A stretch of 64,000 nucleotides of DNA from Limobrevibacterium gyesilva (GCF_025989185.1 NZ_JAPDNT010000009.1:80300-144299), one strand, 5' to 3'. Numbered from the stretch's first letter, positions 26,345-35,734 are shown. The notes: generated by a model not told the origin, from the sequence alone. A program made the numbers and translations.

Positions 26345-27237
26345 CACGGCTGCTCTTCATAGAGCCGCAGGATGGAGGCGCTGTCCTCCATCCCGTGGCC
26401 GCGCCCCACATGCGCGGCGTAGCGCGCACAGGCGGTCTGCACCATCGGCAGCGAGAGCTGCAGGCCGTCCGCGAATGCCGTGACCGCCTTCATGTCCTTC
26501 AGCAACTGCCGCGAGAAGCTCAACGGCGGATCGAAGGCGCGGCGCTGCATCTGCGGATACACGCGCTGCAGCAGCGTGCTGTCCGCGAATCCGCCGGCCA
26601 GGCACGCGGGTATCGCCGCCGCGTCGATCCCGGCCTGCTCGGCCAGGCGCAGCGCTTCCGCCATCAGCACGAAGCCCGATCCGACGATCGCCTGGTTGAT
26701 GATCTTGGCGACCTGCCCGGCACCCACGCCGCCGACGCGCGTGATATTGGCGCCGAGATCGGCAAGCACCGGCCGCGCCGCTACCCAATCCGTGTCGCCC
26801 GCCCCCGCCATGATCGTCAGCGTGCCCGTCCGCGCCGCCGCCGGCCCGCCCGAGACCGGCGCATCAACCCAGCCGGCGCTCGTCCTGGCTTTCAGGCGCG
26901 TGGCGAAATCGCGCGTCGCCGCGGGATCGATGGTGGAATGGTCGATCAACAGGCGCGCACCCCGCGCCGCCTCGGCCACACCATCGGAGCCCCAGATGCA
27001 GTCCGACACGGCCTCGGTGTTCAGCACGCAGAGCAGCACGATGTCGCTGGCCTCGGCCACCGCGCGCGGCGACGGGGCCCAGACTGCACCGGCCGCCACC
27101 ACCGGATCGGCGCGGGAGGGTTCGCGGTTCCACACGACGACTTTCCGGCCCTGGTCGAGCAGCCGCAGCGTCATGGGGGTGCCCATCAGGCCGATGCCGA
27201 TGAAGCCGATGACATCCTTCGTTGCGGCGTTGCTCAT
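26344..27237 (-). CDS. HIBADH family NAD(P)-dependent oxidoreductase, copy 2
   Basis: The 297-residue protein is a second member of the beta-hydroxyacid dehydrogenase family. It keeps GFIGIGLMG, DAPVSGGPAAA and the catalytic lysine in GQVAKIINQ, but differs widely from copy 1 in the substrate-facing C-terminal half. Two such enzymes in one operon suggest two successive oxidation or reduction steps or two stereoisomers of the substrate. It follows the regulator gene by 22 bp. Confidence 0.92.
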   Translation of the reverse strand: MSNAATKDVIGFIGIGLMGTPMTLRLLDQGRKVVVWNREPSRADPVVAAGAVWAPSPRAVAEASDIVLLCVLNTEAVSDCIWGSDGVAEAARGARLLIDHSTIDPAATRDFATRLKARTSAGWVDAPVSGGPAAARTGTLTIMAGAGDTDWVAARPVLADLGANITRVGGVGAGQVAKIINQAIVGSGFVLMAEALRLAEQAGIDAAAIPACLAGGFADSTLLQRVYPQMQRRAFDPPLSFSRQLLKDMKAVTAFADGLQLSLPMVQTACARYAAHVGRGHGMEDSASILRLYEEQP

Positions 27238-27259
27238 ATGCGCGCTCCCCGGAATGCGG

Positions 27260-28003
27260 TCAGGTCGGCGCCGACGGATCGGCGAGCGCCGCCCGCCGGC
27301 GATACTCGTCGCCGATGGCGAAATGCTTGCGCAGGATGTCGTCGGCGTTGCGCTCGTCGCGGGCGACGATCGCCTGGAACAGCCGTTCGTGATCCTGGGC
27401 GACGTGGTCCTTCATGTTGCCGTAGCGGCGCACGAGATCGCGCCGGTCGCGGTGCGACTGGCGCAATACCTCGCCCATGGCCTGATACAGGCACAGCAAC
27501 GTCTCCGACTTGCTCGCGCGCACCATCGCGTCGTGGAACGCGTGATCGGCCTCGGCGCCGGCCGTCGGGTCGTCGATCGTGGACCGGATATGGTCGAGGG
27601 CGCCGCGCAGGCGCTCGATATCCGCGAGCGTGGCGCGCTGGCAGGCCAGCCTTATGGCCTGGCACTCGATGGCGATGCGCGCCTGCATCACGTCGTCGGT
27701 CATGTCCGCCCGCTGGGCGAGGGCGAAGGCAAAAAACTCGCCCAGCACCGAGACATCCGGGCGGCGGACGATGGTGCCGACGCCGTGCAGGATCTCGACC
27801 ACGCCGATCATGGCGAGCGCGCGCAACGCCTCGCGCAAGACCGGCCGCGACACGCCGAGCCGCTGGCAGAGTTCACGCTCCGGGGTCAGCCGGTCGCCGG
27901 GCTTGATGGCCCCGGCGAGGAACTGTTCACGCAGAAAGGCGAAGACCTTGTCGAAGCCTTTGCCGCAGGCGTCCTCCGGGCGGGTGATCTGCGGCTTTTC
28001 CAC
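27260..28003 (-). CDS. GntR family transcriptional regulator with FCD domain
   Basis: The protein has a GntR winged-helix domain (LTPERELCQRLGVSRPVLRE) followed by an all-helical FCD ligand domain with the histidines expected for metal binding (AFHDAMV, DHERLFQAI, HFAIGDEY). An in-frame ATG exists at 28057, but the stretch between it and 28003 contains the probable operator, so the GTG at 28003 (247 residues) is preferred. It is the first gene of the nine-gene operon and very likely represses it until a pathway intermediate binds. Confidence 0.88.
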   Translation of the reverse strand: MEKPQITRPEDACGKGFDKVFAFLREQFLAGAIKPGDRLTPERELCQRLGVSRPVLREALRALAMIGVVEILHGVGTIVRRPDVSVLGEFFAFALAQRADMTDDVMQARIAIECQAIRLACQRATLADIERLRGALDHIRSTIDDPTAGAEADHAFHDAMVRASKSETLLCLYQAMGEVLRQSHRDRRDLVRRYGNMKDHVAQDHERLFQAIVARDERNADDILRKHFAIGDEYRRRAALADPSAPT

Positions 28004-28017
28004 GTGCCTGACCTGAT

Positions 28018-28030
28018 GTGGTATGACCAC
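28018..28030. promoter_or_regulatory. GntR/FCD-type operator palindrome
   Basis: GTGGTATGACCAC is a perfect palindrome with arms GTGGT and ACCAC around a 3-base centre. It matches the TGGT-N3-ACCA layout known for FadR-subfamily (FCD) GntR regulators. It lies 15 bases upstream of the proposed regulator start, a position where binding would block the operon promoter. A further half-site GGTGGTCAG lies beside it at about 28036-28044 read on the minus strand. Confidence 0.7.
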
Positions 28031-28221
28031 ACTACTGACCACCTGATGGGCGGTCAACCAGCCTGCACGGCATCAGCGAGGACATTCCGGCCGGTCCGCG
28101 TACGGATGCCCGGGACGGGCCCCGCGCAGGATCTGGAAACCCGCCCGCGTGCGCGCATCTGTGCTGAAGGGCGCCCGTCGGCCTATGCTACAGGCAGGAC
28201 CGGCGGGATGAGGGTCGGTCG

Positions 28222-30273
28222 ATGACACTGCCTGGCCTGCGTGACTGGCTGTTCGCGATCAGGACGTTCGCGGGCGCGATGCTCGCGCTCTGGATCGCGC
28301 TCGCGCTGGATCTGGAGCGGCCCTACTGGGCGATGGCCACCGCCTATATCGTGGCGCAGCCGCTGACCGGCGCCATGCGCTCCAGGTCCCTCTATCGCTT
28401 TTGCGGCACGCTGCTGGGCGCGACGGCGGCCGTAGTACTGGTCCCCAACCTCGCGAGCGCGCCGGAACTGCTGAGCGCCGCAATGGCGCTGTGGACCGGG
28501 CTGTGCCTCTACGCCGCGGTGCTCGATCGCTCGCCGCGCAGCTACATCTTCATGCTGGCCGGCTACACCGCGGCCATTATCGGCTTCCCCAGCGTCGCCG
28601 CGCCCGACGCGATCTTCGAGAGTGCGCTCTCGCGAACCGAGGAGATCTCGCTCGGCATCATGTGCACGACGCTGGTCGGCAGCGTCGTCTTGCCGCGGCC
28701 GGCCGGCTCGGTGCTGACTTTCCGGATCCAGTCCTGGCTGCGCGATGCCAACGCCTGGGCCCTGCAGGCGCTGGCGGGATTGCCCGAGGATGCGCAGACT
28801 CGCGCCATCCGCCGGCGGCTCGCGGCCGACGCGGTGGAGATCGGGATGCTGATCTCCTATCTTGCCTTCGATACCTCCAAGCTGCAGGTCGCCACCCGGC
28901 CGATAACGGCGCTACAGCAGCGCATCCTGATGCTCCTTCCGGCGCTGAGCGGCGTCGGCGATCGCGTTGCAGCACTGCGCGAGGCGGGCGGGATAACGCC
29001 CGATCTGCGGCGTCTGCTCGATGAGCTGGCGGCCTGGGTCCGCGCCGGAGTGAACGCGCCGCAAGCGGAGGGCGTGCGCCTGCGGCAGACGATCGCCGGG
29101 CTCGAGCTGCCGCTCGGTCCGCAATCACGCTGGAACGACATCATGCTGACGAGCCTGCTCATGCGGTTGCGCGAGCTGACGATGATCAAACAGGACGCAC
29201 ACGCCTTGCTCGATCAGATCGCGTCCGGCAGCCCCCGTATGCCCACGACGCTCGTGATTCCGCGCAAGGAGGCGGCAACCGCCTTGCAGCATCGGGACCA
29301 CGGCATGGCCCTGCTGTCGGGCTTTTCCGCCGCCCTCACGATCGGCCTGATCTGCACATTCTGGATCGCCTCGGCCTGGCCGGACGGCGCGATGGCGGCG
29401 CAGATGGCGGCCATCGCCTGCTCGTTCTTCGCGGCCCAGGACGATCCGGCGCCGGCCATCGTGAACCTTCTCTACGTCTCGGTCGCGGCGGTGATCGTCG
29501 ATACCGTCTACCTGTTCGCGGTGCTGCCGATGGTTCACGACTTCGAGATGCTGGCGCTTGCCCTGGCGGTGTTCTTCATCCCCGTCGGCCTGCTGATTTC
29601 CTTGCCGGCAACCTTCGGCACCGGCATGGCGCTGGCGGCCAATGGCGCGTCGCTGATGGGCCTGCAGGGCCGCTACTCGGGGGATTTCACGAGCTTCGCC
29701 GGCAACGGCCTGGGGCTGGTCGTAGGCATGGGCACCGCGGCCGTGGTCACGGGCATCGTGCGGTCTGTCGGCGCGGAATGGAGCGCGTGGCGGCTGCTGC
29801 GGGCGGGCTGGTCGGACATCGCCAGCGCCGCCACCCATCCCGATGCGCGTGACCGGTCAGCATTCGCTGGCGTGATGATCGATCGGCTCGGCATGCTCGT
29901 CTCGCGGCTTGCCACGGTGCAGGCCGGCAGGGGGCTGGCGGCCACGGACATGCTGACCGATCTGCGCATCGGGCTGAACGTGGTCGATCTGCAGCGCGGC
30001 GCCGCACTCCTGGCCGGCCCGGCGGGCGATGCCGTGCGTCAGCTGCTTGAGGCGGTGGCGAAGTACTACCGCAGCGAAGTGCCGGCACCACCGGCGGTGG
30101 CACTGCGCGAGGCGATCGACCGGGCCATCCGCGACGTCACCGCGGCACCGGACGCGAACACCCGCGACGTCCTGTTGCAGATCGTCGGCATCCGGCGCGG
30201 CCTGTTCCCTGATGCGCCGCCCTATGAGCCGGGGGCTGCTCCTGTGCCGCCGGCATTGCAGGCCGCGGTATGA
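28222..30273 (+). CDS. FUSC family transporter (AaeB-like efflux permease)
   Basis: The 683-residue protein has the FUSC/AaeB layout: an N-terminal block of membrane helices (from FAGAMLALWIALALDL), a long soluble middle region (about 180-350), and a second set of helices (ALTIGLICTFWIASAWP onward). Such proteins export aromatic carboxylic acids or fusaric acid from the cytoplasm. The next two genes encode the usual DUF1656 and HlyD-type partners and overlap or follow closely. No outer-membrane channel gene is present, so a TolC-like protein from elsewhere is needed. Confidence 0.9.
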   Translation: MTLPGLRDWLFAIRTFAGAMLALWIALALDLERPYWAMATAYIVAQPLTGAMRSRSLYRFCGTLLGATAAVVLVPNLASAPELLSAAMALWTGLCLYAAVLDRSPRSYIFMLAGYTAAIIGFPSVAAPDAIFESALSRTEEISLGIMCTTLVGSVVLPRPAGSVLTFRIQSWLRDANAWALQALAGLPEDAQTRAIRRRLAADAVEIGMLISYLAFDTSKLQVATRPITALQQRILMLLPALSGVGDRVAALREAGGITPDLRRLLDELAAWVRAGVNAPQAEGVRLRQTIAGLELPLGPQSRWNDIMLTSLLMRLRELTMIKQDAHALLDQIASGSPRMPTTLVIPRKEAATALQHRDHGMALLSGFSAALTIGLICTFWIASAWPDGAMAAQMAAIACSFFAAQDDPAPAIVNLLYVSVAAVIVDTVYLFAVLPMVHDFEMLALALAVFFIPVGLLISLPATFGTGMALAANGASLMGLQGRYSGDFTSFAGNGLGLVVGMGTAAVVTGIVRSVGAEWSAWRLLRAGWSDIASAATHPDARDRSAFAGVMIDRLGMLVSRLATVQAGRGLAATDMLTDLRIGLNVVDLQRGAALLAGPAGDAVRQLLEAVAKYYRSEVPAPPAVALREAIDRAIRDVTAAPDANTRDVLLQIVGIRRGLFPDAPPYEPGAAPVPPALQAAV

Positions 30274-30470
30274 TCCGCGAAGTCGATCTCTACGGCATCT
30301 TCGTCTCGCCGCTGCTGCTGTGGATGGTTGCCGCGCTGCTGGTCTGTGGGGCCGTCCGCCGTGGGCTTGGCGCGCTCGGCTTCTACCGTTTCGTCTGGCA
30401 TCGGCCATTGTTCGACCTTGCCCTTCTGGTCATCGTCCTGGGCGCCATCGTCGCCCTGATCCCGCTCTGA
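30270..30470 (+). CDS. DUF1656 domain small membrane protein (AaeX-like)
   Basis: The 66-residue protein has two hydrophobic helices and the conserved N-terminal EVDLYGIFVSPLL and FYRFVWHRPLFD segments of DUF1656. Its ATG overlaps the FUSC stop. These proteins accompany AaeAB-type efflux pumps; their molecular role is not established. Confidence 0.92.
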   Translation: MIREVDLYGIFVSPLLLWMVAALLVCGAVRRGLGALGFYRFVWHRPLFDLALLVIVLGAIVALIPL

Positions 30471-30478
30471 TTGGCACA

Positions 30479-31372
30479 ATGAGAAACCTGCTCGCTATTC
30501 TTGGCCGCCTGTCCGTCACACTGGTCATGGTCGCCATGGCCGCCGTCGTCGGTTGGCAGCTCTGGATCTACTACATGGACGCGCCCTGGACACGCGACGG
30601 CCGAGTACGCGCCGACGTGGTCCAGGTCGCACCCGATGTGTCCGGCCTGGTCAGCGAGGTGCTGGTCCACGACAACGATACGGTGCACGTCGGCCAGATC
30701 CTGTTCCGCATCGACCCCGTACGCTATGAGCTGGCGCTGCAGGTGGCCGAAGCCGTCCTGGCCAGCAAGACGGCGGCGGCCCAGGAGGCGCAACGGGAGA
30801 TGAAACGCTACCGTTCGCTCTCCAACCTCTCGGTGTCGGAGGAGGCGCAGCAGCAACGCGCGGCCGCGGACCAGATCGCGACCGCCGCATACCAGCAGGC
30901 CCTGGTGGAGCGGAACCTCGCCCAGCTGAACCTCGAACGCACCGCGGTCAAGGCGACGGTGAATGGCACGATCACCAATTTCGGCATGCGGCCGGGCGAC
31001 TACGTCACCACCGGCGAAGGCGTGGCGGCGCTGGTGGACAGCGACAGCTTTCATGTCGATGGCTACTTCGAGGAAACCAAGCTGCCGCGCATCAGGATCG
31101 GCGACCGCGCGCTGGTGCATCTGATGGGCCAGGATGCGGACATCATCGGGCACGTTGACAGCGTGGCCGCCGGCATCGCCGACCGCGAGCGGACCTTGAG
31201 CAGTTCGCTGCTTGCCGACGTGAACCCGACCTTTACCTGGGTCCGGTTGGCACAGCGCGTCCCGGTCCGCATCACGCTCGACCATGTGCCGCCGCAAGTC
31301 GAGTTGGTGGCCGGGCGGACGGCGACGGTCGAAGTGCTGCCGCAGCAGGCGGCGGCGCAAGCGGCGAAATAG
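30479..31372 (+). CDS. HlyD/EmrA-type membrane fusion protein (AaeA-like)
   Basis: The 297-residue periplasmic adaptor has one N-terminal membrane anchor (LLAILGRLSVTLVMVAMAAV), then YYMDAPWTRDGRVRADVVQV, a lipoyl-like half motif, a short coiled-coil hairpin (about 85-150) and a beta-barrel ending in GRTATVEVLP. It would link the FUSC permease to an outer-membrane channel. The ATG at 30479 is 8 bp after the DUF1656 stop; the open frame upstream only overlaps the FUSC gene. Confidence 0.93.
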   Translation: MRNLLAILGRLSVTLVMVAMAAVVGWQLWIYYMDAPWTRDGRVRADVVQVAPDVSGLVSEVLVHDNDTVHVGQILFRIDPVRYELALQVAEAVLASKTAAAQEAQREMKRYRSLSNLSVSEEAQQQRAAADQIATAAYQQALVERNLAQLNLERTAVKATVNGTITNFGMRPGDYVTTGEGVAALVDSDSFHVDGYFEETKLPRIRIGDRALVHLMGQDADIIGHVDSVAAGIADRERTLSSSLLADVNPTFTWVRLAQRVPVRITLDHVPPQVELVAGRTATVEVLPQQAAAQAAK

Positions 31373-31684
31373 AAGGCACGTCGCCAGCACCAATGCCAGA
31401 GACATCACGAGGCGGTCATGGCGGCTTCAGCCGTGCTGTCCGCCAGCAATCGATGCTTCAATGCCCTCGACGACGACCCTGCTTTCTTCAGCCAGCTACA
31501 GGCGGAAGCCGAAACACTGTGTCCTTGGCAAATGGGCCGGGCATCGGTACGCGCACCTCTGCGTGAGCTTCGAACTGCATGGGAATAAGTGGCCGGGACC
31601 GGCGTCTGTGTTGCGGAAGAAGCCCGGGGTGCCCGGCGAGTCGCCGAGGGCCAGGGTGATCTTTGCAATCGGCGTGGAGACACC
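31373..31684. other. Intergenic gap without a convincing gene
   Basis: The stretch of about 312 bp separates the efflux operon from the TIGR03118 gene. Its base use is less GC-biased than the flanking genes and no frame shows third-position GC bias. A 56-codon ATG frame at 31418-31588 has no recognisable product and only a weak ribosome site (GAGGCGG). I see no terminator-quality hairpin or operator. It probably holds the promoter of the downstream gene, and might be a gene remnant. Confidence 0.6.
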
Positions 31685-32863
31685 ATGATGGATTCGCTCC
31701 TCTCAATGTTCAGCCGTCTGCACGATTCGATGCTCGATCATGAAGGTGGCGATGATCACGGGCGCCATGGCCATCACCATGAAAACGATCGCGATAATGC
31801 CTACACGCAAACCAATCTGATCTCCGACGGCTTCGTTCCCGCCGCGAACATCAATCCGGACCTGATCAACCCGTGGGGAATGTCGTTCAGCCCAACCGGC
31901 CCGTTCTGGGTGTCGGACAACGGCGCCGGTGTCGCGTCGATCAACGATGGCGCCGGCAATCCGGTTGTCGTTGCCGGCGGCAGCGAGAAGACGATCGCCA
32001 CCCCCCCTGGCCAGCAGCCGGGTACGGCCTCCCCGACCGGCCAGGTCTTCAACGCCTTCAGAACCGAGGGTGCGTTCACCCTGTCCAACGGATCTCCGGC
32101 CGCCTTCCTTTTCGCGACCGAGGACGGGACGATTTCCGGCTGGAACGGCGGCTCGCAGTCGATCCTTGCCGTCGACAATTCCAGCAATCCCAGTGCCGGC
32201 AGCGATGGCGAAGGCGCCGTCTACAAGGGCCTCGCGATCGGCGAGACCGCCAAGGGGGTATTCCTCTATGCGGCGAATTTCCGCCACGGTACTGTCGACG
32301 TGTTCGACCAGAACTTCATGCCGGTGAAGAGCTTCACCGACCCGAAGCTGCCCGCGGGCTACGCGCCGTTCAACGTACAGGTCCTCGACGGGAAGCTATT
32401 CGTCACCTTCGCATTGCAGAATGCCGACAAGCATGACGACGTGGCCGGCGCCGGCCACGGCTTCGTGGATGAGTTCAGCCTGGACGGCCATATGCTGCAC
32501 CGGGTTGCATCGGGCGGCGTGCTGAATTCGCCCTGGGGACTGGCGATTGCCCCATCCCATTTCGGTGAGTTTTCCAATGACCTGCTGATCGGCAACTTCG
32601 GCGACGGCAAGATCGACGCTTTCAATCCGAAGAACGACCACTTCGAGGGCAAGCTGCTCGGTCCCGACGGCAAGCCAATCGTCATTGGCGATCTCTGGGC
32701 TCTTTCCACAGGCAATGCCTCCGCCGGCAGCGACCCGAACGCGCTCTACTTCACGGCGGGCGTGCTGAACGAGGCCCACGGCCTGTTCGGCAGCCTCACC
32801 GCGGCCCCCGACACCGATCCGGGGAAGATGACCGGTCCGTCCGCCCATTCGGGCAACGGCTGA
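31685..32863 (+). CDS. TIGR03118 family beta-propeller protein
   Basis: The 392-residue protein matches the TIGR03118 family. Typical blocks are YTQTNLISDGFVPAANINPD, LINPWGMSFSPTGPFWVSDN, VFLYAANFRHGTVDVFD and NSPWGLAIAP. Most relatives are exported and some carry PEP-CTERM tails. Here the start follows GGAG, there is no signal peptide, and the first 40 residues are instead rich in His and Asp (HGRHGHHHENDRDN). No C-terminal anchor is seen. Function is unknown. Confidence 0.85.
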   Translation: MMDSLLSMFSRLHDSMLDHEGGDDHGRHGHHHENDRDNAYTQTNLISDGFVPAANINPDLINPWGMSFSPTGPFWVSDNGAGVASINDGAGNPVVVAGGSEKTIATPPGQQPGTASPTGQVFNAFRTEGAFTLSNGSPAAFLFATEDGTISGWNGGSQSILAVDNSSNPSAGSDGEGAVYKGLAIGETAKGVFLYAANFRHGTVDVFDQNFMPVKSFTDPKLPAGYAPFNVQVLDGKLFVTFALQNADKHDDVAGAGHGFVDEFSLDGHMLHRVASGGVLNSPWGLAIAPSHFGEFSNDLLIGNFGDGKIDAFNPKNDHFEGKLLGPDGKPIVIGDLWALSTGNASAGSDPNALYFTAGVLNEAHGLFGSLTAAPDTDPGKMTGPSAHSGNG

Positions 32864-32893
32864 CCATAGATCCGGCGTGCGGGGATCGGCGGC

Positions 32894-34621
32894 ATGGCGT
32901 TGCTCGGCGTGCTCGTCCGCCGCCTGTCTCCATCAGCGGCCTTGCGGCGGGGCAACAGGCTGTTCGATCAGGCGCGGGCGGCGGACGCGTTTGCGCTGTT
33001 CGTCCGCGCCGCGAAGGCGGGCAGCGCGGAGGCGCGATACCGGGTCGGGCGCTGCTACCTGGAGGGCGCGGGCGTCCCCCCCAGCCGGGTCGAAGCCATG
33101 CGCTGGCTCGAAAGCGCCGCCGAACTGGGCTGCGTCGCGGCGCAGTGGCTGCTCGCCTTGCAGCACGCCCACGGTGGGTGCGCGGCGCCCGACCGGCTGG
33201 CGGGCGCGTTGTTCACCGACGGCGCCGTGGGGAATCCGGATTTCGCCGCGGCGGAGAAATGGGCCCGACGGGCCGCCGAGGCCGGCTCGCCCGACGGGCA
33301 GGCGGTGCTCGGTTTCCTGCTGACCTGCGGCCCCGAGCAGATGCGCAATCCCGAGGAGGGGTGGCTTTGGTATAAGCGGTCGGCGGACGCCGGCTGCCCG
33401 CAGGGCGCCCTCGGTTACGCGCAGTCGCTTGCCCAGGCGGCGCAGGACGAAAAGGATCAGCGGCTGATCGTCGCGTATCTGCGTCGCGCGGCCGAGGCGG
33501 GCCTGCCGGCGGCGATCTGCATGCTTGGCGTGATGACCGAGCGCGGCACCGGCACATCGCGCGACGAAGTCGCCGCGGCGCAACTTTATCGCACGGCCGC
33601 CGAGAAAGGCCACCACGTCGCGCAGGCGCGCTGGGGGATGGCCCTGCTCGAGGGGCGCGGCGTTGCACGGAATCCCGATGAGGCCGAAACCTGGTTGCGG
33701 CGCGCCGGGCTGGCGGGCGAACCCACCGCCGCCGCACTGGTTGCCGAGCTGTATTCCGGGCACGGCAAGCTCCCTGCGAATTTCGCGGAGGCGGCGATCT
33801 GGCTGCGCCGCGCCGCCGAAGCCGGACACAGGACCGCGGGGCGCCGGCTCGGGCGGCTGCACCTGTCCGGCGCCGGCGTGCCGCGCGATCCCGACGAGGC
33901 GGCACACTGGCTGCGCCTGTCCGCCGAAGCGGGCGACCGGTTGGCGCAAACCGACCTCGCGAACCTCGTCCTGACCGGCGCCGGCGGCAAGCCCGAAGAC
34001 CTCGTGGCGGTTCGCCAGCAGTTCCAGGACGCGGCCGCGTCCGGCGACCTGATGGCCGCCTGCAACCTCGGCGTCTGCCTGGCCGAGGGCATCGGTGCGA
34101 GGCGCGACGAACGTCAGGCGGTGGCATGGCTGCGCCGTGCCGCCAGGGCGATCCCGGTTGCGCAATACTGGTACGGGCGGATGCTTGCCGATGGGCGCGG
34201 CGTGCCGGCCGATGCAATCGAAGGCCGCACATGGATCGCGCGGGCGGCCGCGATCGGCGTCGTCGATGCGCAGGTGGCGCTGGCGGAGATGATGGTCAGC
34301 GGCAGTGGCGGCCCGCGCGACCATCCAGCCGCCAAGGCGCTGTTCGAGCGCGCGGCGGCGCGGGGGCACGCGGGGGCCATGTATGCACTCGGGGCGCTGC
34401 ACAACGGCGGCTATGCGGTGGCGGCCGATCCCAAGGCGGCGCAGCGCTGGTTCCTCGCCGCGGCGGAACGCGGACATCCCCAGGCGCAGATGCTGCTCGG
34501 CTGGTATCTCGCGCGCGGGGTGGCGGGTGAGCGCGACATCCCGATGGCCCGAAAATGGCTGAAGCAGGCCGCCGACCAGGGGCTGCCGGAAGCCGCGCGG
34601 CAACTGGCACCGTTGTCGTAG
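32894..34621 (+). CDS. Sel1-repeat (TPR-like) protein
   Basis: The 575-residue protein is almost wholly made of about 14 Sel1-like repeats of 36 or so residues (pattern A-x2-W-x2-A-A-x2-G-x3-A-x2-x-L-G-x2-Y-x2-G-x-G-V). Such arrays form solenoids that hold partner proteins; roles range from envelope stress to cell-cycle regulation. No clear signal peptide is visible, only a short hydrophobic start (ALLGVLVRRL). It lies 30 bp after the TIGR03118 gene and may share its transcript. Confidence 0.9.
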   Translation: MALLGVLVRRLSPSAALRRGNRLFDQARAADAFALFVRAAKAGSAEARYRVGRCYLEGAGVPPSRVEAMRWLESAAELGCVAAQWLLALQHAHGGCAAPDRLAGALFTDGAVGNPDFAAAEKWARRAAEAGSPDGQAVLGFLLTCGPEQMRNPEEGWLWYKRSADAGCPQGALGYAQSLAQAAQDEKDQRLIVAYLRRAAEAGLPAAICMLGVMTERGTGTSRDEVAAAQLYRTAAEKGHHVAQARWGMALLEGRGVARNPDEAETWLRRAGLAGEPTAAALVAELYSGHGKLPANFAEAAIWLRRAAEAGHRTAGRRLGRLHLSGAGVPRDPDEAAHWLRLSAEAGDRLAQTDLANLVLTGAGGKPEDLVAVRQQFQDAAASGDLMAACNLGVCLAEGIGARRDERQAVAWLRRAARAIPVAQYWYGRMLADGRGVPADAIEGRTWIARAAAIGVVDAQVALAEMMVSGSGGPRDHPAAKALFERAAARGHAGAMYALGALHNGGYAVAADPKAAQRWFLAAAERGHPQAQMLLGWYLARGVAGERDIPMARKWLKQAADQGLPEAARQLAPLS

Positions 34622-34654
34622 CCGGTGCGCCGGCGCAGAAGCTGTCGCCACGCC

Positions 34655-35734
34655 CTATTCCGGCGTCACCTCCACGCCGACCGACTTGAACATCACGATC
34701 ACGCCGGCGCCGGGCGCGAGGCCCAGCCGCTCCACCGCATCCGGCGTCACGCGGGCCAGCACGGCGCGGCTGCCCGTCATCACCTCGACCAGTGCGGCAT
34801 GGCGCGGCGCGTCCTCGGTGATCGCGCGCACCGTCCCGGGCAGCACATTCTGCACGCTGATCCCCACGGGCGCCTCTCGGGCCAGGATCACCTCGCGTGC
34901 CGGAACGCGCACGCGCACGCCGGTGCCGATCGCATTGGCCACCAGCGGCACCAGGATCGGCGTACCCGCCGCATCAAGCCGCGTCAGCCGCCGCGCCGTG
35001 TCATGCGCCGCGACACGGGCGGCAAACACCGCGCCCGCGTCGTCGCGCAGGCCCAGCGGCAAGTCGCCGCGCGCGGCGATCTCGGCCAGCGACCCCGCGG
35101 CCACCACGCGCCCGGCCTCGATCAGCACCACGGAGTCCGCCAGCCGCACCATCTCCTCCAGCGCGTGCGTCACGTACAGCACCGGCAGCCGCAAGGCGGT
35201 CTTCAGGCGGGCGAGGTAGGGCAGGATCTCCGCCTTGCGCGCGGCGTCCAGGCTCGCCAGCGGCTCGTCCATCAACAGCAGCAGCGGTTGCGCCAGCAAC
35301 GCCCGGCCGATGGCCACGCGCTGCCGCTCGCCGCCCGACAGCGTCCGTGGCCGGCGCTCAAGCAACGCGCCGATGCCCAGCAGTTCCACGACATCGTCGA
35401 ACCCGATCGGCCCCGCCGGCGCCCGCCGCTGCCCGTAGCGCAGGTTGGTGGCCACCGACATGTGCGGGAACAGCCGCGCGTCCTGGAATACCAGCCCCAC
35501 CCGCCGCCGCTCCGGCGGCAACCAGATGCCGGCCTCGGTGTCGGCCAGCACCCGCCCGTCTACGGCGATGTGGCACAACTCCGGCCGTAGCAATCCTGCG
35601 GCGGCCGCGATCACCGTGGACTTGCCCGCGCCGGACGGGCCGAACAGCATGGTCACGCCGGGGGTCGGCGCCTCGAACCGCATATCCATGGCGGCGCCCG
35701 CGAACCGGTGCCGCAGCGCGACCGACAATGTCAT
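34655..35734 (-). CDS. modC: Molybdate ABC transporter ATP-binding protein
   Basis: The 359-residue ATPase has Walker A GPSGAGKST, signature LSGGERQRVAIGRALL and Walker B LLLLMDEPLASLD. A C-terminal TOBE/Mop domain (about 290-355) contains the SVQNVLPGTVRAI block that binds molybdate in ModC. Its ATG overlaps the modB stop. It could supply molybdenum to the xanthine-dehydrogenase-type enzyme encoded at 16-19.6 kb. Confidence 0.92.
   Translation of the reverse strand: MTLSVALRHRFAGAAMDMRFEAPTPGVTMLFGPSGAGKSTVIAAAAGLLRPELCHIAVDGRVLADTEAGIWLPPERRRVGLVFQDARLFPHMSVATNLRYGQRRAPAGPIGFDDVVELLGIGALLERRPRTLSGGERQRVAIGRALLAQPLLLLMDEPLASLDAARKAEILPYLARLKTALRLPVLYVTHALEEMVRLADSVVLIEAGRVVAAGSLAEIAARGDLPLGLRDDAGAVFAARVAAHDTARRLTRLDAAGTPILVPLVANAIGTGVRVRVPAREVILAREAPVGISVQNVLPGTVRAITEDAPRHAALVEVMTGSRAVLARVTPDAVERLGLAPGAGVIVMFKSVGVEVTPE

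Noticed and set aside
31418..31588. A 56-codon ATG frame in the largest intergenic gap
   Set aside because: No family resemblance, weak ribosome site and no third-position GC bias; kept only as a remark in the gap entry.
34621..34634. GCCGG-CCGGC hairpin after the Sel1 gene
   Set aside because: A 5-bp stem is too common in this GC-rich sequence to call a terminator.
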